Part shown: positions 1 through 13,241 of the stretch, piece after piece
How positions within the stretch are numbered: position 1 is the first letter of the stretch
Layout: every line of letters begins with the position of its first letter
The notes under the pieces: generated by a model
Database searches by the model: none
Seen by the model: only the letters and a program-made list of their open reading frames with translations
Told to the model about the DNA's origin: nothing
Made by a program: the position numbers and the translations under genes
Assembly (NCBI RefSeq): GCF_003945595.2
Contig: NW_024104351.1
Location: 372,001 to 436,000, forward strand
Direction: 5' to 3'
From: Pipra filicauda
Taxonomy: Eukaryota; Chordata; Aves; Passeriformes; Pipridae
Length of the DNA stretch: 64,000 nt

Positions 1-2261
1 GAAGAATATTTGCAAATTGGAAAAGATTGAAATAGTCATACAGATTTCAGTAATTTCTTTAGTGACAAAAAGACTAGATAGGGTGCCAAGACATTTTGGT
101 TTTCTTTCTATTCCTTGTCAAGGCTGACCCAATCTCACCCTTAGTAATTACGCATCTTTTATCGCAAAACAAAAGTACATTTTTGAAGGGAGAGCACATG
201 AGCCAATTAGGTAGATTAGTTTCAAAACATACAGGATGCAGCAGTTCTCATTTATTGACCCTTGGATAGCTAATGGTTTTGTCTCTAGATTATCAATGCA
301 TTTGCTCAATTACAGCTACTTTAATTTTTAAAAATATTAGGAACCTGATTAGCATCCCCAGCCTAGCTGGAATATGGGTGCTGACTGTCCAGCTCTATCA
401 TCTGTTGCTGAGTTTAAAAAAACATAAAGAGAACAAAACATAGTCAGTGAAGTGAAGTGTCAGCTCAAAGTCCAGGTCTAAATGTTCCTAACTGTGATTG
501 CTTTAATTGGTTTTATCAACAGAAATTTTCTCTGTAAACAATGTATTGTTTATCTAAGATACAGCCAGCAACTCTCAGAAAATGTACATATTTTTCTCTT
601 ACTGCATAAGAGTGATGAATGAATTCTATCTTGATTTATTTTTTAGAGTGTTTTTACTTTCTGCATTTTTGATTTCCATATTGTGTTATTTGTAATAAGG
701 TAAGGACTCTACAGCCGTCCCTTTCTGATAAAGCTATGGGGAATAGTAAGCTTGCTAACAAACAGCAGAACTTCAGTTTAATATTTCAACAGGAGTAAAA
801 TCATATCATATATCATATCGTATCTTCCTCTCAACCTGCTGTATTAGTAATTCTAGTGTTGAATCTAGTTAAGGCCAAGAAAAAAGCAAGAGTTGAAATA
901 TTATGTTCTTCAATAGATACAGAGCGAGGTTATTGCATCATTTCCATTGCTGCTAATGTTATAGGGAAAAATACTCCTAGACTAGACTGCTGTTATCACA
1001 TTGGTGAACATTAGACCATTCCTGATGGGAGTAAAAATAGTTCACGAAGACTGTTTTTTGGAAAACACCATCAGGATCAGGGTTCTGTGAAAAATAAATT
1101 TATGAACCACTGCCTGATCTAGCCCTACTGTAAACTGGGTTTATAATACTAGATTTTACTGCTTTTCAAAAAAATTAGATCTTATGAACTTTTTACTTTG
1201 ATAATGCTTTTGTTGATTTTTTTTTTGTTGATGATCAATGAAAACAATTTTTTGTATTTTTTTAGTGAAACCTGAACACTGTGAAGAAAAATTAAATTTT
1301 GGAGGGAGAAAATTAATCAGGGCAAAGGAGAGAGAGAGGGAGAGGGAGCAGGAGAGGGAGAGGTATTCCCCAACCACAGAGTGCAGGAAGAGATAGACAT
1401 CTCGAAAAACTAAGTAATCTTACCTTACTTAGAGCTTTGAGGGCAGAAGAAATCCCCCTCTAGAATTAATGACAACAAAGAGGCAAGTGACTTGATCTGT
1501 TAAACGGCTGACGTATCAAATATAAGCAGTATACCAGTAGAGAGATATTTTCAAGTAGTGTGAAACTAGTTCAATAGCACAATACATGCCTAAATAACCA
1601 TTTACTGTTAATAGGGCTACAACATCAGATCTGTCATGTAGCCAATGCATTTCTAGTGAAAATGTTGGATTTAGTAATAGAGCTCATGGAGACTAAGAGC
1701 TCCACTTATTTTCTTGGAATGTTTTCTGTTATGACTTATTCAAACTTCATAAAACCTGTGCTGTAACCTTTGCTCTTTTTCTTGCTACTGAATGTAATTA
1801 TTCTGTAGGAAAAAAAACACTTTTTTAAAAGAAATACATTGTGCTTGTCCTGTGTAAAATTATAGTAATAGTGTTGGTTTATATCAGATAAAGACCTGAG
1901 TTCTTAAATACCATTACTTAATCAAGTATTATGAATATAGTTTTACTTGGACCTATTTTTACTTAACACATACGTTCATTTTTTCTATATATATTCAATC
2001 ACTTCCACAGTTTAGACATGTGACACATCAAATCCTCTCATTTTTCCCCAAATTATTTATGACAAATTCACAGCTCTTAGTACCAGGTTTGGAGTGCTCT
2101 ATATGATGTATGACTTAAACAGTGAGCTTCTCAAATGGCCAATTATCAGTTGATATAGCTTTTTTATATACCTGTTGAATGTCATTTAATTCTGCGAGGG
2201 TAATCCAGTAATAAAAAGTGGTTTTATAACTACATTAATAGTATAAGGTGGGGCAAGGAAA
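1..2261. other. Intergenic AT-rich DNA downstream of SLC16A7
   Basis: No gene or transposon recognised. It holds a short imperfect ATATC-type run at about 801-826 and a GA-rich tract at about 1327-1363. The longest open frame, the 73-codon minus-strand one at 1156-1377, is the translation of that GA tract and is not a credible protein. Confidence 0.6.
1327..1363 (+). repeat. GA-rich simple repeat
   Basis: Imperfect GAGAGAGAGG/GAGGGA purine run of about 37 bases. Confidence 0.8.
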
Positions 2262-3411
2262 ACCTCCATTCATGATTGGATGTGGAGGGGAACATAGTTA
2301 CCAAAAAGGAGGAAGAGGCTGAGGTACTTAACAACTTTGTGTCTGTTTTCAACAATAAGACAGGTCATCCTCAGGACAACTGGCCTCCTGAGCTAGTAAA
2401 CAGGAATGGGGAAGAGAATAGCACCCTTGTAATCCAGGAGGAAGCAGTTAGTGACCTGCTGAGCCACTTAGATCCTCACAGATCTATGGGGCCAGATGGA
2501 ATCTGTCCTAGGGTGATGAGGGAGCTGGCAGAAGAGCTTGTCAAGCCCCTCTCCATCATTTACCAAGAGTCCCGGCTAACTGGAGAGGTCCCAGATGATT
2601 GGACGTTAGCCAGTGTGATGCCCATCCATATGAAGGCCTGGAAGGAGGATCCGGGAAATTACAGGCCTGTCAGCCTCACCTCAATGCCTGGCAAGGTTAT
2701 GGAACAGATCATCTTGAGTAAGATCATACGGCACCTACAGGACTGCTCAGGGATCAGACCCAAGCCAGCATGGATTTAGGAGGGGCAAGTCCTGCCTTAC
2801 CAATCTGATCTCTTTTCATGATCAGGTGACCCACCTGGGTGGATGAGGGGAAAGCTGTGCATGTAGTCTACCTGGACTTCAGCAAAGCATTTGATACTGT
2901 CTCCCATAGGAGACTCCTGGAAAAGCTGGCAGCCCAAGGCTTGGACAGGTGCACTCTCCACTGGGGTAAGAACTGGCTGGATGGCTGGGCCCAGAGAGTG
3001 GTGGTGAATGGTGTTGCATCCAGTTGGTGGCCAGTCACTAGAAGCATCCCGCAGAGATCAGTGTTGGGCCCTGTTTAATACCTTTATCGATGATCTGAAT
3101 GATCATCTGCAAAAAACTGCAGATGACACCAAGTTGTGGGGGGACTGCCAATCTGCTGGAGGGTAGGAGGGCTCTGCAGAGGGACCTGGACAAGCTGGAT
3201 AGATGGGCTGAATCCAATAATATGAAGTTCAACAAGGCCAAGTGCCGGGTCCTGCACTTTGGCCACAATAAACCCATGCAGCACTACAGGCTGGGGACAG
3301 AGTGGCTGGAGAGCAGCCAAGCAGAGAGGGACCTGGGGGTTCTGATTGACAGCTGTCTGAACATGAGCCAGTAGTGTGCACAGGTGGCCAACAGGGCCTC
3401 TGGCTCCTGTA
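2262..3411 (+). mobile_element. CR1 LINE, 5' part of an interrupted copy (reverse transcriptase region)
   Basis: Degenerate CR1 ORF2 in three frames. 2276-2779 encodes the N-terminal reverse-transcriptase segment, with SMGPDGICPRVMRELAEELV, GEVPDDWTLASVMPI and EDPGNYRPVSLTS, ending at a stop. 2839-3078 carries motif A in context (VYLDFSKAFDTVSH) and WAQRVVVNGVASSWWPV. A third frame, 3099-3374, has [29 protein letters not shown] (positions 3198-3285) and [10 protein letters not shown]. The segment preceding the ADD catalytic motif (near 3118-3128) is shortened. Stops and frameshifts make it a dead copy. It continues at 3767 after an inserted block. Confidence 0.93.
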
Positions 3412-3766
3412 GGAGCAGATGGATGGACAACACCAGCCACCCAGATGATAAAAGAAGAAAAAGAAAATACTAAAGCAAAAATATTGTGGTCCTGACCAAG
3501 CCAGAGCTAAGATTAGTGTGTGTGTGAAAAGAATAACGAGGTCAAGCTGGAAAGCTGCTTGAAACATAGTTGTTCTCTGTGGCTGGAACCCGTCACGTGG
3601 GTATGCGTGGTATGTGGGGAGATAAAGAAACATCTGCCTGGTTGGAGAGCTCAGACCCAGGGTTGGAAGAGAGTCTGTATATAGGTATGGAGTAATAAAG
3701 TTATAAGAGAGTTTTTCCTGGACAAAAGTCTGTCCCGCTTGAATTCATTCACCAAAAGTATCTTGT
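3412..3766 (+). mobile_element. LTR-like insertion inside CR1, flanked by CTGTA direct repeats
   Basis: A 355-bp block unlike CR1 interrupts the element. The pentamer CTGTA occurs at 3407-3411 just before it and at 3767-3771 as its right flank; removing the block and one pentamer restores continuous CR1 sequence. Inside are a TATATA run (about 3676) followed within about 20 bases by AATAAA, the order expected for a plus-strand retroviral-type LTR. It has no open reading frame. Ends are not the usual TG...CA at the repeat borders, so the class is inferred. A different non-autonomous element is possible. Confidence 0.6.
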
Positions 3767-4330
3767 CTGTATCAGGAACAGTGTGGCCAGCAAGACCAGG
3801 AAGTGATCCTTCCCCTGTACTCAGTGCTGGTGAGGCCACACCTGGAGTGCTGTGTCCAGTTCTGGGCCCCTCAGTTCAGGAAGGATGTCGAGGTGGTGGA
3901 GCAGGTCCAGAGAAGAGCAACAAGGCTGGTGAAGGGTATGGAGGAGTCCTATGAGGAGTGACTGAGGGAGCTGGGGTTGTTTAGCCTGGAGAAGAGGAGG
4001 CTCAGGGGAGACCTCATCACTCTACAACTACCTGAAAGGAGGTTGTAGCCAGGTAGGGGTGGTCTCTTCTCCCAGGCAACCAGCAATAGATCAAGAGGAC
4101 AGAGTCTTAAGCTGCACCAAGGGAGATTTAGGTGGGACATCAGGAAGAAGTTCTTCACAGAAAGAATAATTGTGCATTGGAATGGACTGCCCAAGGAGTG
4201 GTGAAGTCGTACCTGTTGGTGTTTAAGAAAAGACTGGACGTGGCACTTAGTGTCATGGTGTAGTTGACAAGGTGTTAGGTGTTCGGTCCTGCATCAGAGG
4301 TTTTTTCCAACCTAGTTGATTCTGTGATTT
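3767..4330 (+). mobile_element. CR1 LINE, 3' part of the interrupted copy including the 3' tail
   Basis: Continues the CR1 ORF2 3' region: TATCAGGAACAGTGTGGCCAG (3770-3790), GAAGAGGAGGCTCAGGGGAG near 3992, ACTACCTGAAAGGAGGTTG near 4027, and AAGTTCTTCACAG near 4147. It ends in the CR1 3' tail CCAACCTAGTTGATTCTGTG (about 4308-4327). Together with 2262-3411 this is a 5'-truncated copy of about 1.7 kb. Confidence 0.93.
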
Positions 4331-6396
4331 TTAAACTATTTCTTGCATTCTGTCCACAATTTATTTTTCCCTCACAGTGCTGAATGCAAATATCTAGCAG
4401 AAATAATCCACTGGATTGCAAAGAAGTTATTGCTAGATGAGAGTCATGATAGTGACATTTTCCATAATGCTATGGAAATAAAAGAAAGAGGACTGCTTCC
4501 TTTGCACTGGTATTTACTGCAATGTACTTGCCAGTACACCAGAACATCAAGTTAAGAGAGGGGGTCAGAAAGCTGTAGATGGACATAAAATTGAAAATTC
4601 TCAGATCATTGCATAAAGAGTTGCTTCAGCAAATTAACCTGGCTTTTGATGAACTTTAATTTTTATAATGGGTAGAATTTGTTGTACCTGAGTACAACAA
4701 ACTATTTTAAAAGACGTAGAGCCCCAACTGGATTTCTTAAAGGTAGACTTGCATCACTCTTTTAAGGGTTAAAACTAAATTTCTATTCTCAGCTCAGTTC
4801 TAAGCTACAGTCTTGAAGTTTGAGAAGGCCAAAGACGCCTTTCATTACTTTTGTGGAAGTACAGATTTCATGAACAGAGCAGCAAGTATGCTTTTTGACT
4901 TTACATGACTTTGATTGCCAGAACATTTCAGGGCCAATCCTTTAATCTTCTGAGAAGATTCTCTTGATGACTCACATTATAAGGATAGATCTCATTTACT
5001 GATCCATGAAAGTAGATGAAGTTTTTGACACTTTCATATATGCTCTTTTTTTTAATAATCTTCCTAACAAAAGAGCTTAAGTAAATGAAATATAAAATAG
5101 ACAGTTAATTATGAATATAAAAAACTGCCTGAATTAAATGAGGATTGTTCCCTACGAGCAGAAAAACTTTAAAAGTTGAAATATGAAACTTTTTAAATAA
5201 TTAATATTTTAAAATTGAAATTAATCAAATGGAAATTCAGTTGAAAGTTACCTGGAGAGTTCCACAGAAATTGTATACTTAGTACAGCAGATTCCTATGG
5301 AACCTCATGCATACATACTAGGCAAAATGAAAGTGAAGAGATAAAAGGTGTATTCAGAATGGACATTTTAAATTATTTGATTGGGATGAGAATTTTTTCT
5401 GTTAGTGCTGAGTGAAAACTTGACTGACTCTTTTTATAACCCTATTTTCATTTAATGTAAAAGAGATCAAGTAAATAGCTCTGAGAAGTATTTGCTTTCT
5501 GAAGCAAATTACTTTTTTCTTTTGTCTTTAGGGACATTTACAAGCTACTGAACATTAAATAAAATGTGTATATAAATGAGATAAAACAATTTTTAAAAAT
5601 ATGTGCATATTTTTTCTGTTTGTATTCATTATATATGTATATCTCATATACATACATACATACATATATATGTTCCTGGGAATTTATTTAAAATTGCAAT
5701 TCACTGCAATCACAGTCAGTGTCCAGAACTGCTACCTGCATAACAGGTGATAGATTTCAATGGTAAGATTTACCCAGTGAAATATATGGCTGGTAGTTTC
5801 AAAGCTGCTCCTGACATCTCCAGCTGAGAATCACCAACTCATTTAAATCAGGTTGTAATCAAACAAAAAAACAGTTGGATAAGTCTGAAATTTGTAGAGC
5901 TCCATGAAGACTCTATGTTTTCATATGTATTCAGAAATTCGGTAAATCCAATGATTTGGATGAACATCAGAATAGGCATGGTCATTCTTGTGCTATATTA
6001 AAAGGTTAACTGTAGAAGCCCACAGACCTTCTTAAAGATCTGTTCGTTTCAACTCTTCTATAATGTAATGGAAATAATATTTTAAATAGAAAGCACCATT
6101 CAGAATTTCATCACAGCAGGCACAAACTATGCAGGCATCTGTAAGTCTCTGTCATGTATTGCAACTGAAGGCAGGAGGCTAAAAGTGATCTTCATTAGTT
6201 CATAAAAAGTTTCAGAAACACTATTGTTAACTGAGGCAAAGAGAGCAAAGAGACTGCTACACTTTGCACTTCATAAACGAGACGTTAACTAAGAAACAAA
6301 TAGAGCTGATCATGTCCTTTGAGGATTTCACTCATTGTTTCCTTCCTCCCTTCTCCTTTTATTTGTGCTATAGAATCTAAAGGTTACTTCCCTATC
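4331..6396. other. Intergenic AT-rich DNA, no gene seen
   Basis: Only a short ATAC/AT microsatellite (5646-5671) stands out. The remaining sequence has no open frame above about 70 codons and no transposon I recognise. Confidence 0.6.
5646..5671. repeat. ATAC/AT microsatellite
   Basis: Run of CATACATACATACATATATA type. Confidence 0.75.
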
Positions 6397-6752
6397 CTGA
6401 GAGGGCACTGTCTGCCGCGGTCCGAAGGGGGGATGGGGCCGTGGCATAGCACGGGTCCGGGACACAAGGTAGGGTGCTGGTAGAATCCTTTATTCCAACG
6501 TGCACACGGTTTTTTATCAGCTCAGGAGGAGAAAGGGCCAGAACATGGGACGGAGCATGAGACAGACAAGCGGGGGGACAAACCAGGATAGGGACGAGGG
6601 CAAAAGGGGGAGGAACCGGAGAAGGAAAGGGCGAATGGGAGCTGTCTCCTCTCTGCAGCTTCTCCGGCCAATCAGCAGAGAAACAGGGGAGCAGGGAAGT
6701 GAACAAGCCCGGGAGATACAAATTCTTGGGAAACGTACAATGAGAGAGCATG
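6397..6752 (-). mobile_element. Solo-LTR-like block of an endogenous retrovirus, minus orientation
   Basis: GC-rich island in AT-rich DNA. On the minus strand it reads as a pyrimidine-rich U3-like part with an inverted CCAAT box (CCAAT on plus at 6668-6672), a TATA-like GATAAAAAA at about 6510-6518, AATAAA at 6494-6489, then a U5-like GC-rich part. The heptamer CCCTATC flanks the block exactly (6390-6396 and 6753-6759), consistent with a target-site duplication, although canonical TG...CA ends fit better at 6398 and 6750. Open frames in it (6392-6751 minus, 6500-6802 plus) reflect base composition. No internal retroviral genes are present. Confidence 0.65.
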
Positions 6753-6759
6753 CCCTATC

Positions 6760-9700
6760 TTGTGAAATGGAGGAAAAGATGGAAAAAAGAACACCAGTTT
6801 AGCAGCATATGGCCTTCTCTTCAACCATTGGTGACAAAAAGCAGTTGTCTGTGTTTCAGCACAGCAGCTAGGAATGCTCAAGGGAGTAGGAGGCTGCATG
6901 GACCTTTCCTTTCCTGCACACCCTCTGCAGGTCCACAAAACTGCATAATTTTAACCAACTGGTTCAATGTAGGGGTAACCAGATGGATTCACAGATACTT
7001 GTTTTCATAGTAGAAAAGGACATATGGTGACTGTGAGTCAGATGACAGATTAGATGATGTTCCTGAAACCAGTGCTTGATTTATATTTTTAGCTTCAGAG
7101 AGCATAATATGTTCCTTAGCATCTATTCCATTAACACTGTTAGAAATGTCTGTATCTATTCTTTCCTATGGTAATAAAACTCAGAAAAAAGCAGAGTAAT
7201 AGAGAAATGCCTGTAAGTTTCTTTGAATTTGGCTGAACTATGAAGTTCTTTCTAGGCCAGAGGTGTTAGAAAGTGAGTAGTGGTGTGGTACTCTTTTCTG
7301 AGGGATGCTAACAACCTCGTGCTGAGAACTCATTACCTGCAATTCTGTATCAGGGGAAGTCCTTCGAGTGCTTGAAAGTGACAAGAAACAGAGTATGTGT
7401 TCTGAGAACATAAAAAATATGAGTAATCAGTGATATTATCCCTTGAATTCATAGGTTTCACCTTTTTTTACAAAAGTGTCTAGGCACAAGTACTCATATA
7501 CTCAGAAATGTAGGAAAACAGAGACAAATCAGTTCCAGAAAGTTGCTTGGAAATTTCCTAAAATAATCCATACTACAATTGTGAAACAAAATCCAGTTAT
7601 CTTGCATTTTCTTTTTGTTTATACTATGACTCTATTTTAAAGGGACAACTTTCTAAATATTATCAGCTTTCCTATAAAATCTGTATCAAAAGAGAAAAGG
7701 TTTTTAGGAGTAGAATAGAGACATATATGTGTTCTTCTTGCATTTTCTTATATTTAAGGGTTTTTTTTGTGTTCCTTCAAACCGCCTTAAGGTACTTCCA
7801 GCATGTGATTTCTAAGAATTTTCACAGTCACATACGATGGTCAAAAAAATTTGACCAAGAATGTAGTTTTCCACAAAGTAACTGAAAATTTCTTGGCAGA
7901 CAAACCCTCCTAAGGACAGGCACCCTGAAGTGCAAAAATCTATTCACAAAGCTTTTTGATTAATTCATGTGAGTTTCTTCAGGTTTTTGGCAAAATCTAT
8001 CAGAAAGATAATTCCACAAATTTAAAACCTTTTCCCCGTGCATTATGTTCCTGCACACTGAAGCTTACAAATAGAAGAGAAAGAATCACACAAACTGCTC
8101 ATCCTAAAACTTTTGTCATCAGAACAGATACTGCTTGATGCAACCCAGTGAGACAAGGCACTGACCTGAGCACCTTGCAACACTGAAGCAAGGCATTGCT
8201 TAGTTGTTGTGTATTGTGGATGCTTAACTGTATTTTGGAGAATGTGCAAAAAGTGTGAAGCAAGCAATTTCCACTCCAGGCTTTACAGTCAGCTGTTTGG
8301 TCTGCACTGGGAGGAAGGTGAGAGAAAGGTTATTGAGAAGGCCTCTCAATGACTGTTGCTTTAATAAACAGAAAACACATTGCTGAGTCTGAGGACAGAG
8401 ATGTGGGAACAAGTTATTAACTGATACACAAAATGGAGTTGTAAATGGTTCCAGGGTGTTTCATGCTTGTTGTTGATGCCCTCCACCAAGTGCAGAACTT
8501 AAAGTAGTCCTCTGGCTGCAAACTCCTGTTAATGTCAAATTCTGGGGGGCAATTATGTATGTCACACTTTTGAGCAGCTGGGACTATATACTTAACAGCC
8601 CACTTGCAACCCTTGCACTGAATCTCCAGGTTGTTGCTGCTGGTGTTGCAAATGCAGAATTTAAGAATGAGTTTTTAATATCTTTTCACTTGATTAATTT
8701 TAAGAGAAAATCTTGCTTTAATAAACTTGAGTGGAACCTAGAATTAAGATCATTTAATGACACTGTTACTTGTGGGAATAACATTGCCAGAAAGATTAAT
8801 TCTCTTGGAAAATAATTGCTACTTTGGGGCATTATTTCCCATTTTCAGTTACTTTTTGTATCCAGACCAAACTTTTACCCCTCTGGGTTTGAGGATGAGA
8901 AGAAAAATATCTAGTTCTATGAGGAAGTAATTTTCAATCAACTCAGACTGTACCTCAAACAAATACAACAAGTCCAGTGTCAATGTAAACACAGAACAGC
9001 TGAGTATGGATTTTATTAATACCCCCAAAAAACCCTTTTTATTTGCACTGGACATTAGTAAAATGGACATGAGTAAAAAGAAATTGGAGATTATTAATAC
9101 TAATATACTTTTTTTTTCAGACTTTCAAAAGCCATGAGTATTGTATCTTTTCAAACCAATGCATTTGTGGTGATATACCCCAAACACAATTCCATAGGAT
9201 TTTTCTGGTGTGCAGGTATTAGAAATTTCTTTTATTGTTGTTCCTTCAATTTGCATCAAGTATTTGCTGTTCAAAGACATATAGTCCAAGTGGTAGAGTG
9301 TCAGCATGAGAATTGGAACAAAGGATTGCTAATCTCTGCAGCAATAAAAATCATCAGCAGGATAGCAACTCTGTCCTGAATCTCCAGCAGGTTTAGAAGA
9401 GGGAATCATGGGTTCATTCATGCCAGGTAGAAGAAAGAACAGAATCTGTCTCTATGTCTGATGAATCATGTGATCATTGCCAAATCCTGTTGTTTTATAA
9501 ATCATATCCAATTCTCTCTTTATTTCCATTTAGAAGGTTCAAAATGAAATCGAAAAGCTTTGTTTTGTAATTAAAGCAAATAAGCACTTTTTCTGTGAAG
9601 GGAAAAAAACCCCTTCATTTCAACCTCAACCATTTCCCCCCAATTATTCAGTTCAGTGATTGAACTGAATAATTATAGTGCCTAACTGTTACTCATTTAT

Positions 9701-11654
9701 CATTCAGGCCAAACTGGAATTGCAGTTATTAATCAAAATATATAATGATGGTTGGCAAAATGAATCACTGCTCTTCCAACATAAACTCTTTGTCAGTGAA
9801 AACTGATACATATGTGATATTTCAGAAAATGTTGCCATTTCTTTTGGTACCTAGATACAGCTTTAGGGTTCTAGAGGACCATTTCTGAAAATATTTATTT
9901 TGTGGAAAATACAAGCACAAACAAGTTAGGGATATCTGAATGAGATCATATAAAACAAATGTTTTCTTTTAGTGTTACTTTTAAACTTATTTTAAAAGAA
10001 ACTTTTGAGAGTTTTAAGATGTTCAAATAACACATTTTTACTAAATATTTCACGTTACTTTTGCGCCATGAATTCAATGCCATATAAAAGCTTAGTTAAA
10101 TGCTCATACTGTTTGTAGGTGTCCATGAGCTTTGATGAGGACAACAAAACCAAAACAGATTGTTCTGATGAACTTCTACATTTCTTAAATTAAAAAACAA
10201 GGAAAGTGGCATTAGCAAATTTTCCATTCAAAATCCATAGACATTAAAGTGTCGAAATAGATTGCACACATTTCTGGTTTATGAAAAATGATATGAAGGG
10301 AAGTAGGAAGAGGAACAGCCATAAGAATTGTTTGGGACTCTAGATAGTCGATGTCGAAAGCACCCAAACTATTCTGCTGTCACAATTTTATAGAGAAAAT
10401 ATATATTGCTTGATTAAATAAAGTTACACAATTTCCAGCAGAAAAAATATAATTAAATTCAGAAAAAAAAAGAGACATATCAAAAGAAAGAAAATTCATA
10501 GTTTTTTGGCGTTTTTTTTTACAAAACAAAAGAAACCCTTGCATAGATACTACTGCTTAAAAGCACTCAAATTAAAATTGACAATTTCCAGATATTAACA
10601 CCTATTTCTCTCTTTAATTGAAATAATATGTGCAAGATTTTAGGATGATATCTTTAAATGCTGAGCAGTATCTCCTCCAGGCAAGCATTTGGATTAATAT
10701 TTTCTTTATGGAGACTTTGCCATTTCCAAGAAATTTCTCAGAGATGCTTTTTATCACATAAGGTCTGAGGGGTTTTGTTTTTCCAAATGGTTGGAAAATA
10801 ATTCTTTTTTTACCTTTTCTGTTGTTGTTTAGGTGTATTTTTTTAGAAGAAGATCCATGTCTAGTAGCTAAAATATATTATTATACTTGATATGTACTTT
10901 TTGTATGATCAGTATCAGTGAAAAAGTTAGGAGGAGAAGAACATATGAAAGAGGGGAAGTAATTACCTTCCAGGCCCATTACTCCAAATTTTGACAAAAT
11001 CCTAAAAAAGAAAGTCATCTATGATTAATATTAGTTTTGAAAAATTACTTTTCATTCTGATATACTAATTTGAAATATTGATTTGAGGTAATTTGCAAAT
11101 AATATGTGAAATCTGCAATTCTAAAATTTTAAACTGAATTTAAGACAGTACAGTTCCAGATGTTTTAAGATCCATCTGTGCTAAAGGACAAAAAGTGGGT
11201 AAAATGTCCTTAAAATATCAATCTGTCTCAGTGGTTTTGTATTTTGTCCAGGTGTATGATCTTTTTTTATATTTTGTGAGAAAAAATAGTGGAACTGCAG
11301 ATTAGGTCAAGAGTTCCTTTGTACAGAAGAGACAGTAAGATGGAGGTCTCATGCTAGTAAAGAAAGAACAGAATCATATTTTCACATATAAGTCTTGAGG
11401 TGGAACATCATTACATTATACAGTAGGATCCTGTAAGAAGTTTCTATGAGAAAAAAACAGTTGTTCAACAGAGTGGATATATTTTCATTCATCCAATGAA
11501 AACTGAACTACTTTTTTGACCAGTGAATGACAATCACCAATTATGTGTCTCTTGTTAATGCACTATGTATAGCATTTAATTTTCTTTGATTTATGATTCA
11601 GACTTCTATATTTAAAAAAATAAACTTAGCATCCCTGATCTCTAGGGCACTGTC
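6760..11654. other. Intergenic AT-rich DNA, no gene seen
   Basis: No transposon or gene recognised. A 14-bp perfect hairpin at 9642-9674 is listed separately. Open frames of 60-86 codons here have no recognisable protein content. Confidence 0.55.
9642..9674. repeat. Perfect 14-bp inverted repeat (hairpin)
   Basis: Arms AATTATTCAGTTCA (9642-9655) and TGAACTGAATAATT (9661-9674) are exact reverse complements around the 5-base loop GTGAT. There is no T-run typical of a bacterial terminator and none would be expected in a bird. Function unknown. Confidence 0.9.
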
Positions 11655-11850
11655 TTATCTCAATATAAGAAAATGAAGAAAAGCATTTGCCAGCTTCCAG
11701 TCAACTGGGTCCTCTTCATATTCCCAAAACGGTTCAAAAATCATTGATAGAGGTTTCATGATGACTTCAGCCAGCTCTTTGAGTATTCTCAGATTAAACC
11801 CATCAGGTCCCATAAACTTGGAGGGAACCAGTTGGAGCGCAGATCCCACA
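11655..11850 (-). mobile_element. CR1 LINE fragment (reverse transcriptase, minus strand)
   Basis: A minus-strand frame reads VPSKFMGPDGFNLRILKELAE, then VIMKPLSMIFEPFWEYEEDP and VDWKLAN, the conserved CR1 segment that also occurs in the copy at 2262-3411 (MGPDGICPRVMRELAEELVK). Both ends are truncated and no 3' tail is attached. Its divergence suggests an old insertion. Confidence 0.85.
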
Positions 11851-13241
11851 CAAGTTAAGGGGTTGACTGCATGTTATGGATTAAGAACTTTATTGAATAG
11901 TAATGCTTTTAACTCCTGGTCAGAGAAATAAAACTGTTGAAGTTATTAATGTTGAGCTGCAGTGGCAAATGTAACCTATTTACTGAACTCGGGATAACCT
12001 GCAGAGCTAAAAGGGCTCATTAGTAGAATAAAATACCGTATGTGGGAAAACAGTAACAGCTGATCTTAGAGACAAACTACAGACTGAAGTCTCCACCTGT
12101 CTTGCCACTACACTATCAAAATAAGAAACTTCACGAAGAGGAATGATTTTTCTGAATTCAGTATTTATTTCCTAACAATGTATTTTAGTCATGCGATCAG
12201 ATTCTGTGAGGCAACATATTCTTAGGCATGAAAATGATATTGTCAATGTCTTTGAGCAGGGTTCAATATCATACCTTGTTTGTTGTGCCAAACGGACAAT
12301 TTTACCATTATGTATTTTTAACTTTTTTTTTTCCCCCGGCCAATGCCTGAAAATGTATTTTTATGAATATTAAAATACACAGATATGCGTATATTACAAG
12401 GGTAATTTAAACAAAATCTAAATATATTCTGGTAGCTGAATCAAAACTTTCATGTCAAGAGGATATAGACATAATTCTTTGAAAATAGATTTTACAGTTA
12501 CTAGAAATATGAAAATAACAACCATTTGCTCTGATGAAGTTATTTCTTTCTTATTCAATAGCTCATCTGTTACACCTTTGTTTCCTAGTAATTTACTGTG
12601 CGTCTGTGTAAAAGGTGTTTAGACAGTATGCAAAGGCAGTATCTCTAATGTCTCAAACATCTCCTTCATATCTTAATTTTAAATATCCAATCACCTTCTG
12701 TAAATAAATACCTATTTAACTGAGGCAAGCAATTGTAGACTTAATTGACAAAAACATAGGAACTTCTAACATTTAGAAAGTGCTACAAAATAGAGTTGTC
12801 TACATACAATGTTTCAAGCCATATGGTTAAACTCCTCCTCTGTATCAAAACAAGTATTGGTGATTGGAGAATGATTTTTGCATGTACATGGAATATAGAA
12901 AAACATTCCAATTCAAACAATGGGGAAAAAAATCCTTATTGTAAAGGTGGTATTTGAGTAATGTATGATATTAAATCTTAGTTATGGTGGAATCAGGAAT
13001 AGTAAGTAGCTGGTAGCATGTTCTGCTACTAGTAGTATCTTTTCTACATAGGAAATCTTGAAGTTCTGCTTCTGTATGCAAGGATAGGGGATTTTTTGCT
13101 ATATTTGAATAATGAATCAATCAATAACATAGGAATATTGGCACACTGTGAAGGTGTAAGACTATTAAGGAGTCTAAGAAAACAGCATTTACATCCTTTC
13201 AGAAACTTTACATGGAAATTTTATTTTAATTTTTCTTTTCT

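Noticed and set aside
3229..3633. 134-codon minus-strand frame across CR1 and the insertion
   Set aside because: Antisense to CR1 and continuing into the unrelated insert, so it cannot be an inherited gene.
6392..6802. 119- and 100-codon frames over the GC-rich block
   Set aside because: They lie on opposite strands of an LTR-like block and are explained by its GC-rich, stop-poor composition.
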